Shown: positions 1-8,632 of the stretch, piece after piece
Layout: each line of letters begins with the position of its first letter
Numbering within the stretch: position 1 is the first letter of the stretch
Assembly (NCBI GenBank): GCA_945862495.1
Contig: CAMAYM010000060.1
Location: forward strand, 1 to 16,536
Source of the DNA: Bordetella parapertussis
GTDB taxonomy: Bacteria; Pseudomonadota; Gammaproteobacteria; Burkholderiales; Burkholderiaceae_B
Direction of reading: 5' to 3'
DNA: 16,536 bases
The notes under the pieces: generated by a model
The model's database searches: none
Seen by the model: the letters and a program-made list of their open reading frames with translations, nothing else
Told to the model about the DNA's origin: nothing
Made by a program: the position numbers and the translations under genes

Positions 1-937
1 TGGCGCAATGGTCGAGCAAGTGGTCAAATTTAATCGGATAGGCAATCTGATGCAGATGCTTAGGGTGTAAATCGCCACCCTTGGCCATACGCGCCCAGAT
101 CTCGCCGCGCTCGGGGACAGGATGATTGCCGTTGATACCCACGAGGGAAACTGATCTTAAGATGAAGGGATAGATGGACGTTGTCAAGGTTTCGCTTGCG
201 GCGTTACCAAAGGCGCAAATCACAGCGTGTTTCTTTGCAGAGCGCAGAACGGCATCGAGAGGCGCGCCTCCAACGGCATCAATCGCACCTGCCCAGCGTT
301 GTTCCTCTAGCGGTTTGTCACCGCCGGCGATTTCCTCACGTCCAATGACGCGACTTGCACCGATGGATTTTAGATATTCCACTTCGTATGACTTACCTGT
401 GCTGGCGACGACCTCGTAGCCTAGACCTGCCAGCATGTCGATCGCGAAGGAGGAGCTCCCACCTGTGCCGCCGGTGACAATAATCGGTCCATCGGTCGTT
501 TTGACCCGACGTTGAATCTCGACGACGGCCACAGCCGAGGTGTAGGCGGCAAGACCCATCGCCACCGCCTCAAAGGCATCCATTCCAGCAGGTATGCGAC
601 CGATCCATTTGGCCGGTACGCGAACATATTCGCTATAGGCGCCATCGCGTTTCATCCCGAAGTCACGTCCGCCTTGAACGGTCACTAAATCGCCTGTCTT
701 AAAGTCTGAGTGACTGGATTCAACAACAGTGCCCGCCATTTCGATACCTGGGATACAAGGAAACCGCCCAATGACAGTTCCCACACCCATGACACCACGC
801 GCATCTTTGTAGTTCACTGCGGCAAATTGCGTCTTGATTACTACTTCGCCTGGATCAAGATCCTCAATTATTTGATCCACGAAGCGACTCATTTTTTTAT
901 CGCCTTCAAGATATTGTCTAATCGCTTTGAACGTCAT
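1..937 (-). CDS. YhdH/AcuI-type MDR oxidoreductase (3' end cut by window edge)
   Basis: Partial gene: the start is present, and about 312 codons run open to the left edge without a stop. The protein belongs to the medium-chain dehydrogenase/reductase superfamily and looks like the YhdH/AcuI branch, NADPH-dependent quinone or acrylyl-CoA reductases. Seen: an N-terminal GroES-like half with NYKDA, then GRFPCIPGIEMAGTV, as in YhdH; a Rossmann half with IVTGGTGGSSSFA as the nucleotide loop; then EYLKSIGASRVI, RWAGAIDAVGG and a YPFILRSVSLVGIN block, all typical of this branch. The Cys/His zinc ligands of classical alcohol dehydrogenases are not evident. The ATG at 937-935 lies 22 bases after the CoA-transferase stop, with a weak GGGA upstream, so it is probably the last or a late gene of the operon. 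The CoA-transferase neighbour favours a CoA-thioester reductase role (inference). The family call is firm; the substrate is open. Confidence 0.88.
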   Translation of the reverse strand, partial: MTFKAIRQYLEGDKKMSRFVDQIIEDLDPGEVVIKTQFAAVNYKDARGVMGVGTVIGRFPCIPGIEMAGTVVESSHSDFKTGDLVTVQGGRDFGMKRDGAYSEYVRVPAKWIGRIPAGMDAFEAVAMGLAAYTSAVAVVEIQRRVKTTDGPIIVTGGTGGSSSFAIDMLAGLGYEVVASTGKSYEVEYLKSIGASRVIGREEIAGGDKPLEEQRWAGAIDAVGGAPLDAVLRSAKKHAVICAFGNAASETLTTSIYPFILRSVSLVGINGNHPVPERGEIWARMAKGGDLHPKHLHQIAYPIKFDHLLDHCA

Positions 938-959
938 GGTCTTTGTCCCGAAATATTTG

Positions 960-2180
960 TTATGTTTGTCTTTGCACGATGACGCCGTCTGCTAACAAGG
1001 CATCGATTTGAGCTTGATTCAAGCCGTACTCAGCGAGGACTTCGCAGCTGTGTTCGCCCAAGGCTGGCGGACCATAGCGTACGCGTGATTGTGCGTTTCT
1101 ATCTCCGACGGCAAGTCCTGGCATCTTGACAATGCCTGCGACCGCGTTAGGGGTGTCTACGATGAGTCCATTGTGTTTGAGTTGTGGTGAGTCCATCACC
1201 ATGTCGTAATCAGCAATTGGACCGCAAATGATGTCTTGCGCTTCCATCAGTGTCTGCCACTCTGTGGAGGTTTTAGACGCGAGTAAGACGGTCAATTCGG
1301 TCATGAGCTTTTTTCGATTGGTCACGCGCAGGGGAATCGTGGCAAAGTCTGGATGTGACGCTAAATCTGGTTTGTTGAGCAACTGACAAAGTGCAGGCCA
1401 ACGATCATCATGGTAGGCCGCAATCATGAGCCAGCCATCTTTCGTGGGGTAGGCTTCATTTGGAGCAGAGTAGGGTGCAGCGGTACCAATTCGTATTGGT
1501 TTTTCACCGCTAGATAAATACGATGCGATCGCTGACTGTTGAAACATAATCGCACTGTTGTAGAGCGACATATCCAGATGCTGTCCCTGACCTGTCGCTT
1601 CGACGACACGTAGGGCAGCCATCACCGTACTCGTCGTTAAAAAGCCTGTCACCATATCGACTGCAGGCACGAGGACTTTCATTGGCGGTGAGTCTGCATC
1701 ACCGATGTTGCTCATCAAACCAGAAACGGCCTGCACGATCCCGTCGACGCCTGGTTTGTCACGCCAAGGGCCTGTTTGACCATAGGCAGAGACGGAGGCA
1801 AAAATAATTTTTGGATTAACAGCGCGTAGGGCTTCATAGCCTATGCCTAAGCGCGCCATGACGCCCGGCCTAAAGCTTTCAAGCACGACATCCGTGGTCT
1901 TGGCCAGTTGCAAAATTAAAGCAGCGCCTCCGGGCTTTTTTAAATCAATAATTAATGAGCGTTTATTGCGGTTAAAAGACATCGACACGACGGACTCGCC
2001 GTTTTGCCATGGCGGACCGAGTTTGCGACCGATGTCTCCGCTGGGTGCTTCGACCTTGATGACCTCGGCGCCCATATCGCCCATTTGCATACCGGCCAAG
2101 GGGCCGGCACCGATCTGTGTAAAGTCGAGGACGCGCACGCCCTCTAATGCCTTGTTAATCGAGGGCATTTGTTCGGACAT
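960..2180 (-). CDS. CaiB/BaiF family III CoA-transferase
   Basis: A 406-residue cytoplasmic enzyme, the usual length for family III CoA-transferases, which move CoA between carboxylic acids through an aspartyl-CoA thioester intermediate. Seen: the N-terminal block VRVLDFTQIGAGPLAG (about 16-30), GAEVIKVEAPSGD (37-49), FNRNKRSLIIDLKKP (69-83), ESFRPGVMARLGIGY (101-115), and ISA-like ASVSAYGQTGPWRDKPGVD (128-146). The expected catalytic aspartate lies in VPAVDMVTG, about D175. The C-terminal half carries APNEAYPTKDGWLMIA, also typical. The gene starts 12 bases after the Bug gene stop and is followed 22 bases on by the MDR reductase, so the three are probably one transcript. The donor and acceptor acids cannot be read from sequence; the neighbouring binding protein suggests an imported carboxylate. 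Confidence 0.95.
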   Translation of the reverse strand: MSEQMPSINKALEGVRVLDFTQIGAGPLAGMQMGDMGAEVIKVEAPSGDIGRKLGPPWQNGESVVSMSFNRNKRSLIIDLKKPGGAALILQLAKTTDVVLESFRPGVMARLGIGYEALRAVNPKIIFASVSAYGQTGPWRDKPGVDGIVQAVSGLMSNIGDADSPPMKVLVPAVDMVTGFLTTSTVMAALRVVEATGQGQHLDMSLYNSAIMFQQSAIASYLSSGEKPIRIGTAAPYSAPNEAYPTKDGWLMIAAYHDDRWPALCQLLNKPDLASHPDFATIPLRVTNRKKLMTELTVLLASKTSTEWQTLMEAQDIICGPIADYDMVMDSPQLKHNGLIVDTPNAVAGIVKMPGLAVGDRNAQSRVRYGPPALGEHSCEVLAEYGLNQAQIDALLADGVIVQRQT

Positions 2181-2192
2181 AGTGTTCTCTAA

Positions 2193-3170
2193 TTAGTCGA
2201 GTTTGAGGCCGATATTGTTAATGGCTTTTTGCCAGTACGTCAGATCTTGTTTGATGAGTGCGGTCATTTGCGCGGGATCAAGATAGCTTTCAACAAAGCC
2301 TTGTTTTGCTAACTGTGCTTTGGTTTGTGGATCTTGTAAGGCATCGCGGATCGAGGCTGAAATTTTGGCGACAATTTCTTTTGGTGTGTTGGCGGGCGCG
2401 AGGACGGAGTACCAGAGTGGAACGTTATAACCTTTGAGTCCGCCCTCTTCGATGGTTGGAACATCTGGCATAGTGGGTGAACGCTGCGGGGTTGAGACCG
2501 CAATGGCACGCACCTTACCTGCTTTGACATGTTGTTCCAGTGAGGCCATGGTGCCAATCGTCGCTTGAACCTGACCACCAATCAAATCAACGATGGAGGG
2601 TGAGGTGCCTTTGTAAGGAACGTGGGTGACTTTGACGCCAGCATCAAAGTTGAACACTTCAAAAGCGATGTGTTGGGGTGTGCCCAGGCCGGGGGTACTG
2701 TAATTGAGTGAACCTGGTTTGGCTTTTGCGAGTGCGATAAATTCTTGAAGATTTTTTGCTGGCACTTCTGGGTTGATGGCCAACAGCATAGGTACGGAGG
2801 CAATTTGCGCGACTGGCGAGAAATCCTTGGCGATATCAAAAGGTAGTTTTGAATAGATCCATGGATTCATGGTGACTTGATTAGAGGCGATCACAATGTT
2901 GTAGCCATCTGGTACAGACTTTGCGACAAAGTCTGCGCCGATGTTGCCGCCTGCACCGGCACGATTGTCTACCACGACTTGTTGGCCAAGAATCTCGGAC
3001 ATTTTTGGAGCGAGCGCGCGGGCCAGGATGTCGTTGCCGCCACCGGGTGGAAAGGGAACGACAAAGCGAATCGGTTTAGTGGGAAAGGATTGTGCTGCGG
3101 ACTGTGCGCTAACAAAGGGTGTTGCCATTAAAGACGCGATAGCAAGTGCGAGTGATATGATTTTTTTCAT
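2193..3170 (-). CDS. TctC/Bug family periplasmic solute-binding protein
   Basis: A 325-residue exported protein of the Bug (Bordetella uptake gene)/TctC family, periplasmic receptors usually for carboxylates. Seen: a signal peptide with a lysine N-region, hydrophobic core and likely cleavage after FVSA (about residue 22); then FPTKPIRFVVPFPPGGGNDILAR (29-51), the conserved family opening; NRAGAGGNIGADFVAKSVPDGY (about 68-89); a YSTPGLGTPQH loop; the HVPYKG motif; and the usual PDVPTIEEGG segment. No TctA/TctB membrane partners are present, which is common because most Bug genes are orphans. ATG at 3170-3168 has a good GGAG six bases upstream. It is the first gene of the three-gene metabolic operon. 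The ligand is unknown; the CoA-transferase downstream hints at an acid that is activated as a CoA ester. Confidence 0.95.
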   Translation of the reverse strand: MKKIISLALAIASLMATPFVSAQSAAQSFPTKPIRFVVPFPPGGGNDILARALAPKMSEILGQQVVVDNRAGAGGNIGADFVAKSVPDGYNIVIASNQVTMNPWIYSKLPFDIAKDFSPVAQIASVPMLLAINPEVPAKNLQEFIALAKAKPGSLNYSTPGLGTPQHIAFEVFNFDAGVKVTHVPYKGTSPSIVDLIGGQVQATIGTMASLEQHVKAGKVRAIAVSTPQRSPTMPDVPTIEEGGLKGYNVPLWYSVLAPANTPKEIVAKISASIRDALQDPQTKAQLAKQGFVESYLDPAQMTALIKQDLTYWQKAINNIGLKLD

Positions 3171-3190
3171 GATTGTCTCCGTACTGAGGG

Positions 3191-3207
3191 TGTTCGGTGT
3201 TCGAACA
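3191..3207. promoter_or_regulatory. Candidate operator upstream of the Bug operon
   Basis: TGTTCG occurs twice in direct repeat (3191-3196 and 3198-3203). The second copy runs into CGAACA, making a perfect 10-base palindrome TGTTCGAACA (3198-3207). It lies about 21-37 bases upstream of the Bug start codon, where an operator or 5' leader element would sit. A weak -10-like TAATAT can be read just upstream on the minus strand. No regulator gene for it is in the window. Function is inferred from position only. Confidence 0.3.
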
Positions 3208-3289
3208 AGCTTTCATATTACACATTAGGGAGAAGTTTATTCGTCCAAAAGGTGGATGTGGATGAACTGAGTGATTTGGCTAATATTAT

Positions 3290-4009
3290 TTACTTGCCGA
3301 GCGCAATTTGCGGCCCGACATAGGCATAGCCCTTATTTCGCCATGTGACGATTCGAAGCTCGGGATGAAATTCAACGAGTCGCCGTCGTAATCTGCTGAC
3401 GAGGGTATTTAACCGAATGTCGTTTAACTCCAGTCCAGTAAATCCAAGTTCCTCGTGCAGTGTTTCTCTGAGGCTGACAGATCCATGGTTTTGGAGCATA
3501 TTTTTAAACGTTAGTGCCTCGAGTGTGGTGAGTTCGAGGGCGCTTTGATCAGGTGCTATCAGCCGCCTGGATGTTGCATTGAAAAACCACCGTTCTGAAT
3601 TGTTATTTAAGTTCAATCGAGCAAGAAGACTCTTAATGCAAGCATGTAACTCCCTAAAAACGACAGGCTTGCTCAGGTAGATGTCAGCACCGACCTCAAA
3701 ACCGAGTATCCGATCATCAAGTTCAGTGCTTGCTGTCAATATGATGATACCTAGCTTTGGAAGTCGTTGTCTGAGTTCAAGTGTGATTTCATAGCCGGAT
3801 CGATCCGGCAAGTTAATGTCAAGCAAAATAATATCAGGTGAATATTTCGAGAGCTGAAGATCACATTCAGCCGCATCTTGTGCTTCGATAACATCCATGA
3901 AGTGATAACGCAGTTGAAAGGCAAGCTCAGCTCTCAGGTCGTCCTTGTATTCGACGAGTAATACGAGTGGCTTACGTTCAAAAGGTTTGTTGAGCAGAAG
4001 ATTAAGCAT
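3290..4009 (-). CDS. OmpR/PhoB-type response regulator with altered acidic pocket
   Basis: A 239-residue protein with an N-terminal receiver domain (about 14-131) and a C-terminal OmpR-type winged helix (about 137-233, with the recognition-helix block NDIRLNTLVSRLRRRL and the wing WRNKGYAYV). The phospho-acceptor is D64 in ILLDINLPD, the switch threonine T92 in ILTAS, and the conserved lysine K114 in LSKP. The acidic pocket, normally E-D-D/E after the first strand, reads V-E20-Y21-K22, so the metal-binding Asp is replaced by Tyr and the next acid by Lys. This suggests weak or absent Mg-dependent phosphorylation. No histidine kinase gene is nearby. The gene lies 96 bases downstream of tssM on the same strand with no clear terminator between, so it may be co-transcribed with the T6SS genes and regulate them (inference). 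No clear ribosome binding site is seen at the ATG. Confidence 0.9.
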   Translation of the reverse strand: MLNLLLNKPFERKPLVLLVEYKDDLRAELAFQLRYHFMDVIEAQDAAECDLQLSKYSPDIILLDINLPDRSGYEITLELRQRLPKLGIIILTASTELDDRILGFEVGADIYLSKPVVFRELHACIKSLLARLNLNNNSERWFFNATSRRLIAPDQSALELTTLEALTFKNMLQNHGSVSLRETLHEELGFTGLELNDIRLNTLVSRLRRRLVEFHPELRIVTWRNKGYAYVGPQIALGK

Positions 4010-4105
4010 ATTTGAGATTACAGTTAGTCGTCATTTTTTGCTCTGAGCTGGTGACTAAGCAGATTTTCAAATAGTCAGACCTCTAAACTGAAATAAAAAT
4101 CTTGC

Positions 4106-7100
4106 TTAGTTACTAGGGCTCTTCGGCCAAATCGGGACCAACAGTTTTTGTCCTGACAAAATCTTATCTGACTTTAGATTATTGAGTGACTGCAAGGCCA
4201 TGGGCGTCACGCTATATCGACGTCCAAGAGACGATAGTGTTTCGCCATCGGCGACGGTAATTTCTTTGATCGTTGCAACTTGAAGAAGTTCGGGAGGCGG
4301 AGGAGGCGGTTCTGGTGGTTTGGGAGGAGGAATAGCTTTATTCTTTGCCTGTTCCTCAATAAAGCGCGGTACCGTCAGCGATGACTGAGGTGTGGCATTC
4401 AAGCTCCAGCAGCGACCAGCCCGGGCAGGCACTTTGATATCCAGACGTGAGACTGCCGGCATGGTTGAGGGTGTCGTTTGCTCTAATATATAACTGTAAT
4501 CCTCAGCGAGTTTAATGACATCATTTTGACCCTGCATGCCATAACGTAAAGTGATTTCCCGTACGCCTAATTTATCGAGTTGTTCCATCGCAGCCGGAAA
4601 ATCGGCGGGTGTGAATACACGGGCTCCCTCTTGAAATTCTTGCAAGAACATAGACAGACCTAGAGGGCCTGGATAGCGTTTGGTCAAAATAAGATTGTCA
4701 ATCTCAATATCAAGGATGACTTCGCCACATTGAGAGGGCTTCCATTCGAAAGTATTGCTGGCCTCTATATTCAGATTGCTCAGCTCAATTAATTCCTGAG
4801 CACATTGGATACTCAGCATCGCCGCGTATGGCCGCGCTTTAGCGCCTGCGTTGACTCCAATGGGAAAGGCCGCCAGCGAAAGTTTCGCGCTTTTTGTCGT
4901 AGACGATTCAGCAAGTTTTTGTTTGACGACTTCAGATACTCGGCTGGTGACAGATTGATTTAAAAAACCAATGAAGCCTAATCCAAACGGGAACTGTAGA
5001 CCTGATACAGAGTTGGGCACTAGGGAGCCGCCAGTACGAGTGATGAAATTTTTTGCTGGACCATCAACAAATCCCCACACCGAACCTTGGTCGCCAAATA
5101 ATTGAGTACTCACTTCACTCGGACTGACAGCGAGTTTAGTTTTCCACATTACGTCCTTTTCCCAATACTCTTGAGCTTTGCATGAAGCTTGTTCAGCAGC
5201 GTAAGACTTGATCGAATTAATCGGGGCTTCAACGATACGCCACATTACCTCGTCATCAGCGCTTTTGTAGCGGGAATTAGCTTTGAATGCTTGAAAGCTT
5301 TGATCTAAGCGTAATAAAAGTGAAGTATTTGCCTCGGCACCTGAAGTGCCAGAAAAATATTGTGATGTCACATCAAACGATTTGTTGATGCCTTGCATGA
5401 CTTCAATTGCTGCTGCTTGACGATTGATGATGTACTGTTCAAAAAAATTAATATCATCCCGCGCCCGACTGATCTCACTTGGAACCAAATTATTTTTTTG
5501 TGAAATTGAGTCGCGCAGGGCCTGTCCAGTCACGCTATTGACTGCATTGACTAAGCCTACAGCGCCTTTAAGAGAAGAGTTTGAATTGACATTATCATTT
5601 AGCCGAAGATAGTACCTTGCGAACTCGAGCCAAGACGGTGATTGATTGGCTGGCAGGTTCACAAATTCGCTTTGCAGTTTTTTTAGAAATAAGTTGAAGG
5701 GGCTGTTAACCGTTCCGATACTCGCAATTAAACTCCTAAAACTAGGTTCTGTAACAATCAAACGTTCGCCTTGCGTAATGCCCCAAGCGAAGCCTCGCCA
5801 ATTATTTAAACGTTCTTCAAAGTACCATTGAGCGAATGAATCAGAAGCCTTGATGATTTCTTCACGATTTTGTAAGGCCTTTTGAAGTTCTTTGATAAAG
5901 TCATCAATTCGATTTTTGCCCCGTAAAGTAAAACCTCCTTCTATTTGAAGATCTCTTCGCGAAATGGATTCGGGATTCCAAAATTCACCCAATGTGACAG
6001 GGGAAATTTCAGGCTGTGCATTCGCCCATGAAACAAGCCACTCTAGTTGTGGCTCCTTAAAAACTTCTGCAAGCAAAACAGATCGGTCATCTTTTAGGGA
6101 GTTTTTCAAGTATGGATCGTCGGGCGATGACCATGCAAGCGCAGCCACCAATAAGTCATCAAAATTCTTTCCAATTTCTTTTGAGAGCACCGGATCGTTC
6201 AAACGCAGAGCTTGGATTGGAATTTGAGGCATGGCTAAAATTTGCTGGTAGTTCGCACCATCTAAGCGTGCTTGCATCATGTTGATGTAACGCGTAAGCG
6301 ACACAATTGAAAATGCTCGCGTAGTAGGATTCGAAGAATCTAATAGCTTTTTAAAATCTAAACCCAAGCCTGTGGGTGAGTCTTGCACTTCTCGGAATTT
6401 TCGAACATAGACTTGTTTGAGTTTCGCCTCAAGCGATTCGATTTCCGGATTAAAAGCCAGCCAGCGTGTATTCCAGTTTTTTTCTTCTTTAAGAATCAAT
6501 CCCACTAATAAGAGACCCGAGTTAAGTACGTCGAGCTCTTCAGCCCGAGAGGCAGACTCAGAAGAAAGAGTACCAAAATTTTTCGGGATATTTTGGGCAA
6601 AGCGTTCGATAGTCGAAGAGGTAGACTGATATGACAGCACAAGAAAAATCAGTACTGCAACACAAAGGCTTGACCAAGACACCAGTGCCATATTGGCTGT
6701 TACGCGGCGCCACCGACTGACGATTTCACCCTGGAGCGCAGCATTGCGCTCCTTGGGCAAAATGCTTGAAAAAATATCGTGAATAAATAGTCCCTTCGCT
6801 TTCGCAACGCCTTCATTTGAAGGCGCACCTGAGGCCAACATTTTTCCAAGAAGGCTGGGAAGGGGGAGCTCTTGACGGGCGCTTGTCAGAAACACTCCAC
6901 GAAGATATGGTTGCTCAAGATAAGGGTTATGACCAAGCGCTGCTTTTAAAAACAGCTGCATCCCGTCTTTTAGACGCATGACCTCATCTGGGAGCAAAAG
7001 AATTTCGGGCGTGAGGGCTACACCCCTGACGGCCAAGTCTAGTCTCAGTCGCTCGAGTCGCCCCGAAAGTGTACCGATCGCTTCGCTGGCAAACATCTGT

Positions 7101-7954
7101 TCATCGGTGATGCCTTTGGTCTGCTCAGAGAGAAACCCCATCGCCTCTTTCGACTGTTCATCGGTGATTTGTTCGGCCCATTCAGTGAAGCCATAAATCT
7201 GATCACATTTAGTGACCATGATGTAGATTGGAAAGCGCTTCTCAAACAGGCGCATCAATTGATCTAGGCGGTCACGGAGTGATCGACCTCGATTTTCGAT
7301 CGTCGTCACATCTCCGGCCAGCAGTGTCGGCGCATCAATCGCAATGACAAGCCCGTTTAACCCTTCAAGCGAGCGATATTTTCCAAAGAGCTCCAGCAAA
7401 TAGTCCCATTCTTCATGGTCTCGCTCAGTTCCGTCTGGCGAGACGTAGCGTCCGGCAGTGTCGATCACGACTGCTTCGCTAAAGAACCACCAGTCACAGT
7501 TGCTCGTCTGAACAATTTTTCGAGTCTGGGCAGTTTCTCGCAACATCGGGGTGAGGCGGGAGCGGGTGATTGCCGAAGTTTTTCCTGAGCCCGACTCGCC
7601 CATGACCATAAACCAAGGCAACACGTAAAGAGGATTACCAAAACGACGAAGCTGTGACTTTTTAAGCAAGTTGACTGAAGACTTCCATTTCTCCAACAAC
7701 TCGTATTTGAAATCAATTTTCTGACTCGCCAGTTGCGCGCTTTTATTCTCTGAAGCAAGCAACTTGGTCTTGACCCGCCTACGCAGCATAAAACTGCGTA
7801 ATGCTTTTAAACCAAAATAGGCGCCTATTACCCCAAAAAAGATGGCAAAGGCTCCCCAAAGCGGCCATTCCAGGAAAAGTACCATCAGCCAGCTCCAAAT
7901 CGCGAGCAAAGCGAGCAAGGCGATCACGAGCAAGGTCGTTATGGCTGTACGCAT
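4106..7954 (-). CDS. tssM: TssM (IcmF/VasK) T6SS membrane-complex protein with C-terminal LysM domain
   Basis: A 1282-residue inner-membrane protein that spans the periplasm and forms the T6SS membrane complex with TssL and TssJ. Seen: two N-terminal membrane helices (about 6-28 and 33-52), a cytoplasmic NTPase-like domain with an intact Walker A GESGSGKT (119-126), DTAGRY (165-170) and TKCD (248-251), and a third membrane helix (about 420-442) before the large periplasmic part. After the normal IcmF C-terminal region comes a proline-rich linker (about 1209-1221) and a LysM module (about 1232-1274), which would bind peptidoglycan glycan chains. Family members of ordinary build end before this module, so the tail is an added wall anchor. 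The start ATG overlaps the tssL stop (TAATG, one base), implying translational coupling. The core call is secure; the tail function is inferred from fold signature. Confidence 0.96.
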   Translation of the reverse strand: MRTAITTLLVIALLALLAIWSWLMVLFLEWPLWGAFAIFFGVIGAYFGLKALRSFMLRRRVKTKLLASENKSAQLASQKIDFKYELLEKWKSSVNLLKKSQLRRFGNPLYVLPWFMVMGESGSGKTSAITRSRLTPMLRETAQTRKIVQTSNCDWWFFSEAVVIDTAGRYVSPDGTERDHEEWDYLLELFGKYRSLEGLNGLVIAIDAPTLLAGDVTTIENRGRSLRDRLDQLMRLFEKRFPIYIMVTKCDQIYGFTEWAEQITDEQSKEAMGFLSEQTKGITDEQMFASEAIGTLSGRLERLRLDLAVRGVALTPEILLLPDEVMRLKDGMQLFLKAALGHNPYLEQPYLRGVFLTSARQELPLPSLLGKMLASGAPSNEGVAKAKGLFIHDIFSSILPKERNAALQGEIVSRWRRVTANMALVSWSSLCVAVLIFLVLSYQSTSSTIERFAQNIPKNFGTLSSESASRAEELDVLNSGLLLVGLILKEEKNWNTRWLAFNPEIESLEAKLKQVYVRKFREVQDSPTGLGLDFKKLLDSSNPTTRAFSIVSLTRYINMMQARLDGANYQQILAMPQIPIQALRLNDPVLSKEIGKNFDDLLVAALAWSSPDDPYLKNSLKDDRSVLLAEVFKEPQLEWLVSWANAQPEISPVTLGEFWNPESISRRDLQIEGGFTLRGKNRIDDFIKELQKALQNREEIIKASDSFAQWYFEERLNNWRGFAWGITQGERLIVTEPSFRSLIASIGTVNSPFNLFLKKLQSEFVNLPANQSPSWLEFARYYLRLNDNVNSNSSLKGAVGLVNAVNSVTGQALRDSISQKNNLVPSEISRARDDINFFEQYIINRQAAAIEVMQGINKSFDVTSQYFSGTSGAEANTSLLLRLDQSFQAFKANSRYKSADDEVMWRIVEAPINSIKSYAAEQASCKAQEYWEKDVMWKTKLAVSPSEVSTQLFGDQGSVWGFVDGPAKNFITRTGGSLVPNSVSGLQFPFGLGFIGFLNQSVTSRVSEVVKQKLAESSTTKSAKLSLAAFPIGVNAGAKARPYAAMLSIQCAQELIELSNLNIEASNTFEWKPSQCGEVILDIEIDNLILTKRYPGPLGLSMFLQEFQEGARVFTPADFPAAMEQLDKLGVREITLRYGMQGQNDVIKLAEDYSYILEQTTPSTMPAVSRLDIKVPARAGRCWSLNATPQSSLTVPRFIEEQAKNKAIPPPKPPEPPPPPPELLQVATIKEITVADGETLSSLGRRYSVTPMALQSLNNLKSDKILSGQKLLVPIWPKSPSN
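4133..4261 (-). other. LysM domain at the TssM C-terminus
   Basis: About 43 residues near the protein end match the LysM pattern: an opening strand with V-x-D-G-E-T-L, a helix L-G-R-R-Y-S-V-T, then L-Q-S-L-N-N-L and a closing I-L-S-G-Q-K-L-L-V-P. LysM domains bind the GlcNAc backbone of peptidoglycan. The segment is preceded by a proline-rich spacer (bases about 4292-4330). Given TssM topology it faces the periplasm. Confidence 0.88.
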
Positions 7955-8631
7955 TACGGCAGCCTCCGGATAACTTCGGCGGTCTGAAGACTGAGCAGAC
8001 TATCAAACCAGTAAGCCAAGACCACGATGAATAGGGTGGGTACGATGATCACCAGAAGCCAAAAGATCCGAGAGCCTACACGCAAATGACGATGACGCAC
8101 ACGGGCGGCAGCAAGTCGATACGCTTCAGGAAACAGACGTGCGATGCCACCAAGGGTGGTGGACTTGACCGCATATTCAGCGCGCAAGAGTTTGTATTGG
8201 TCTTGGAGAAGTGCGGTCAGTTCTGCGGACTTTGGATTCAAGCTGTAGCGTCCCACAAAGCCGAGTGCTAGACAGGTCACATATATTTCCCGAAGTTCTT
8301 GTTCATTTTTTTTGAGTCGTTCTAAGTGCTCGAAAAACTGTACACCCGCCAAACTAGTGGAGAAAAATTTGCGTTGTAGCATGAAGGCGCGCCAAGGGCG
8401 AGTTTCTTGCCACGCAGGTAGAAGCGAGAGACGCTCATCGACCCAGGCCACTACAGGAAAAAGCGCCTCATTAAACTGCGGGAGTTCAATTCCCTCTGAA
8501 AGTGCAGTGTCGCGTGCCTGTTTGATTAGTAGCTGTAGCTCGTCATGCACTGCTTGGGCCTGAGGCATTTCCAGGCGATCAAGACCTTGCAAATAAGCCA
8601 TGATAGGCACGAATAACGCACAAAGCTTCAT
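7954..8631 (-). CDS. tssL: TssL (DotU/IcmH) T6SS inner-membrane protein, short form
   Basis: I place the start at ATG 8631-8629, giving 225 residues. It sits one base after the tssK stop, has AAAGG just upstream, and yields MKLCALFVPIMAYLQ, the usual DotU opening. A longer reading from 8706 would add 25 residues inside tssK and is less likely. Seen: an all-helical cytoplasmic hook domain with the DotU core FPVVAWVDERL (about 58-69), an LQRKFF segment, and LALGFVGRYSLN (121-132), then a single C-terminal membrane helix (about 189-207) and a short periplasmic tail. There is no OmpA-like peptidoglycan domain, so this is not the extended TssL type. TssL partners with TssM, and TssK docks onto the cytoplasmic side. 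Confidence 0.95.
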   Translation of the reverse strand: MKLCALFVPIMAYLQGLDRLEMPQAQAVHDELQLLIKQARDTALSEGIELPQFNEALFPVVAWVDERLSLLPAWQETRPWRAFMLQRKFFSTSLAGVQFFEHLERLKKNEQELREIYVTCLALGFVGRYSLNPKSAELTALLQDQYKLLRAEYAVKSTTLGGIARLFPEAYRLAAARVRHRHLRVGSRIFWLLVIIVPTLFIVVLAYWFDSLLSLQTAEVIRRLP

Positions 8632-8632
8632 A

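Noticed and set aside
1843..2196. 117-codon plus-strand reading opposite the CoA-transferase
   Set aside because: Antisense to a well-supported conserved gene, with no recognisable protein features.
4024..4058. TTAGTC / GACTAA inverted repeat between tssM and the response regulator, possible terminator
   Set aside because: Only six paired bases with a loop of more than 20 bases and no properly placed T-run; not a credible terminator.
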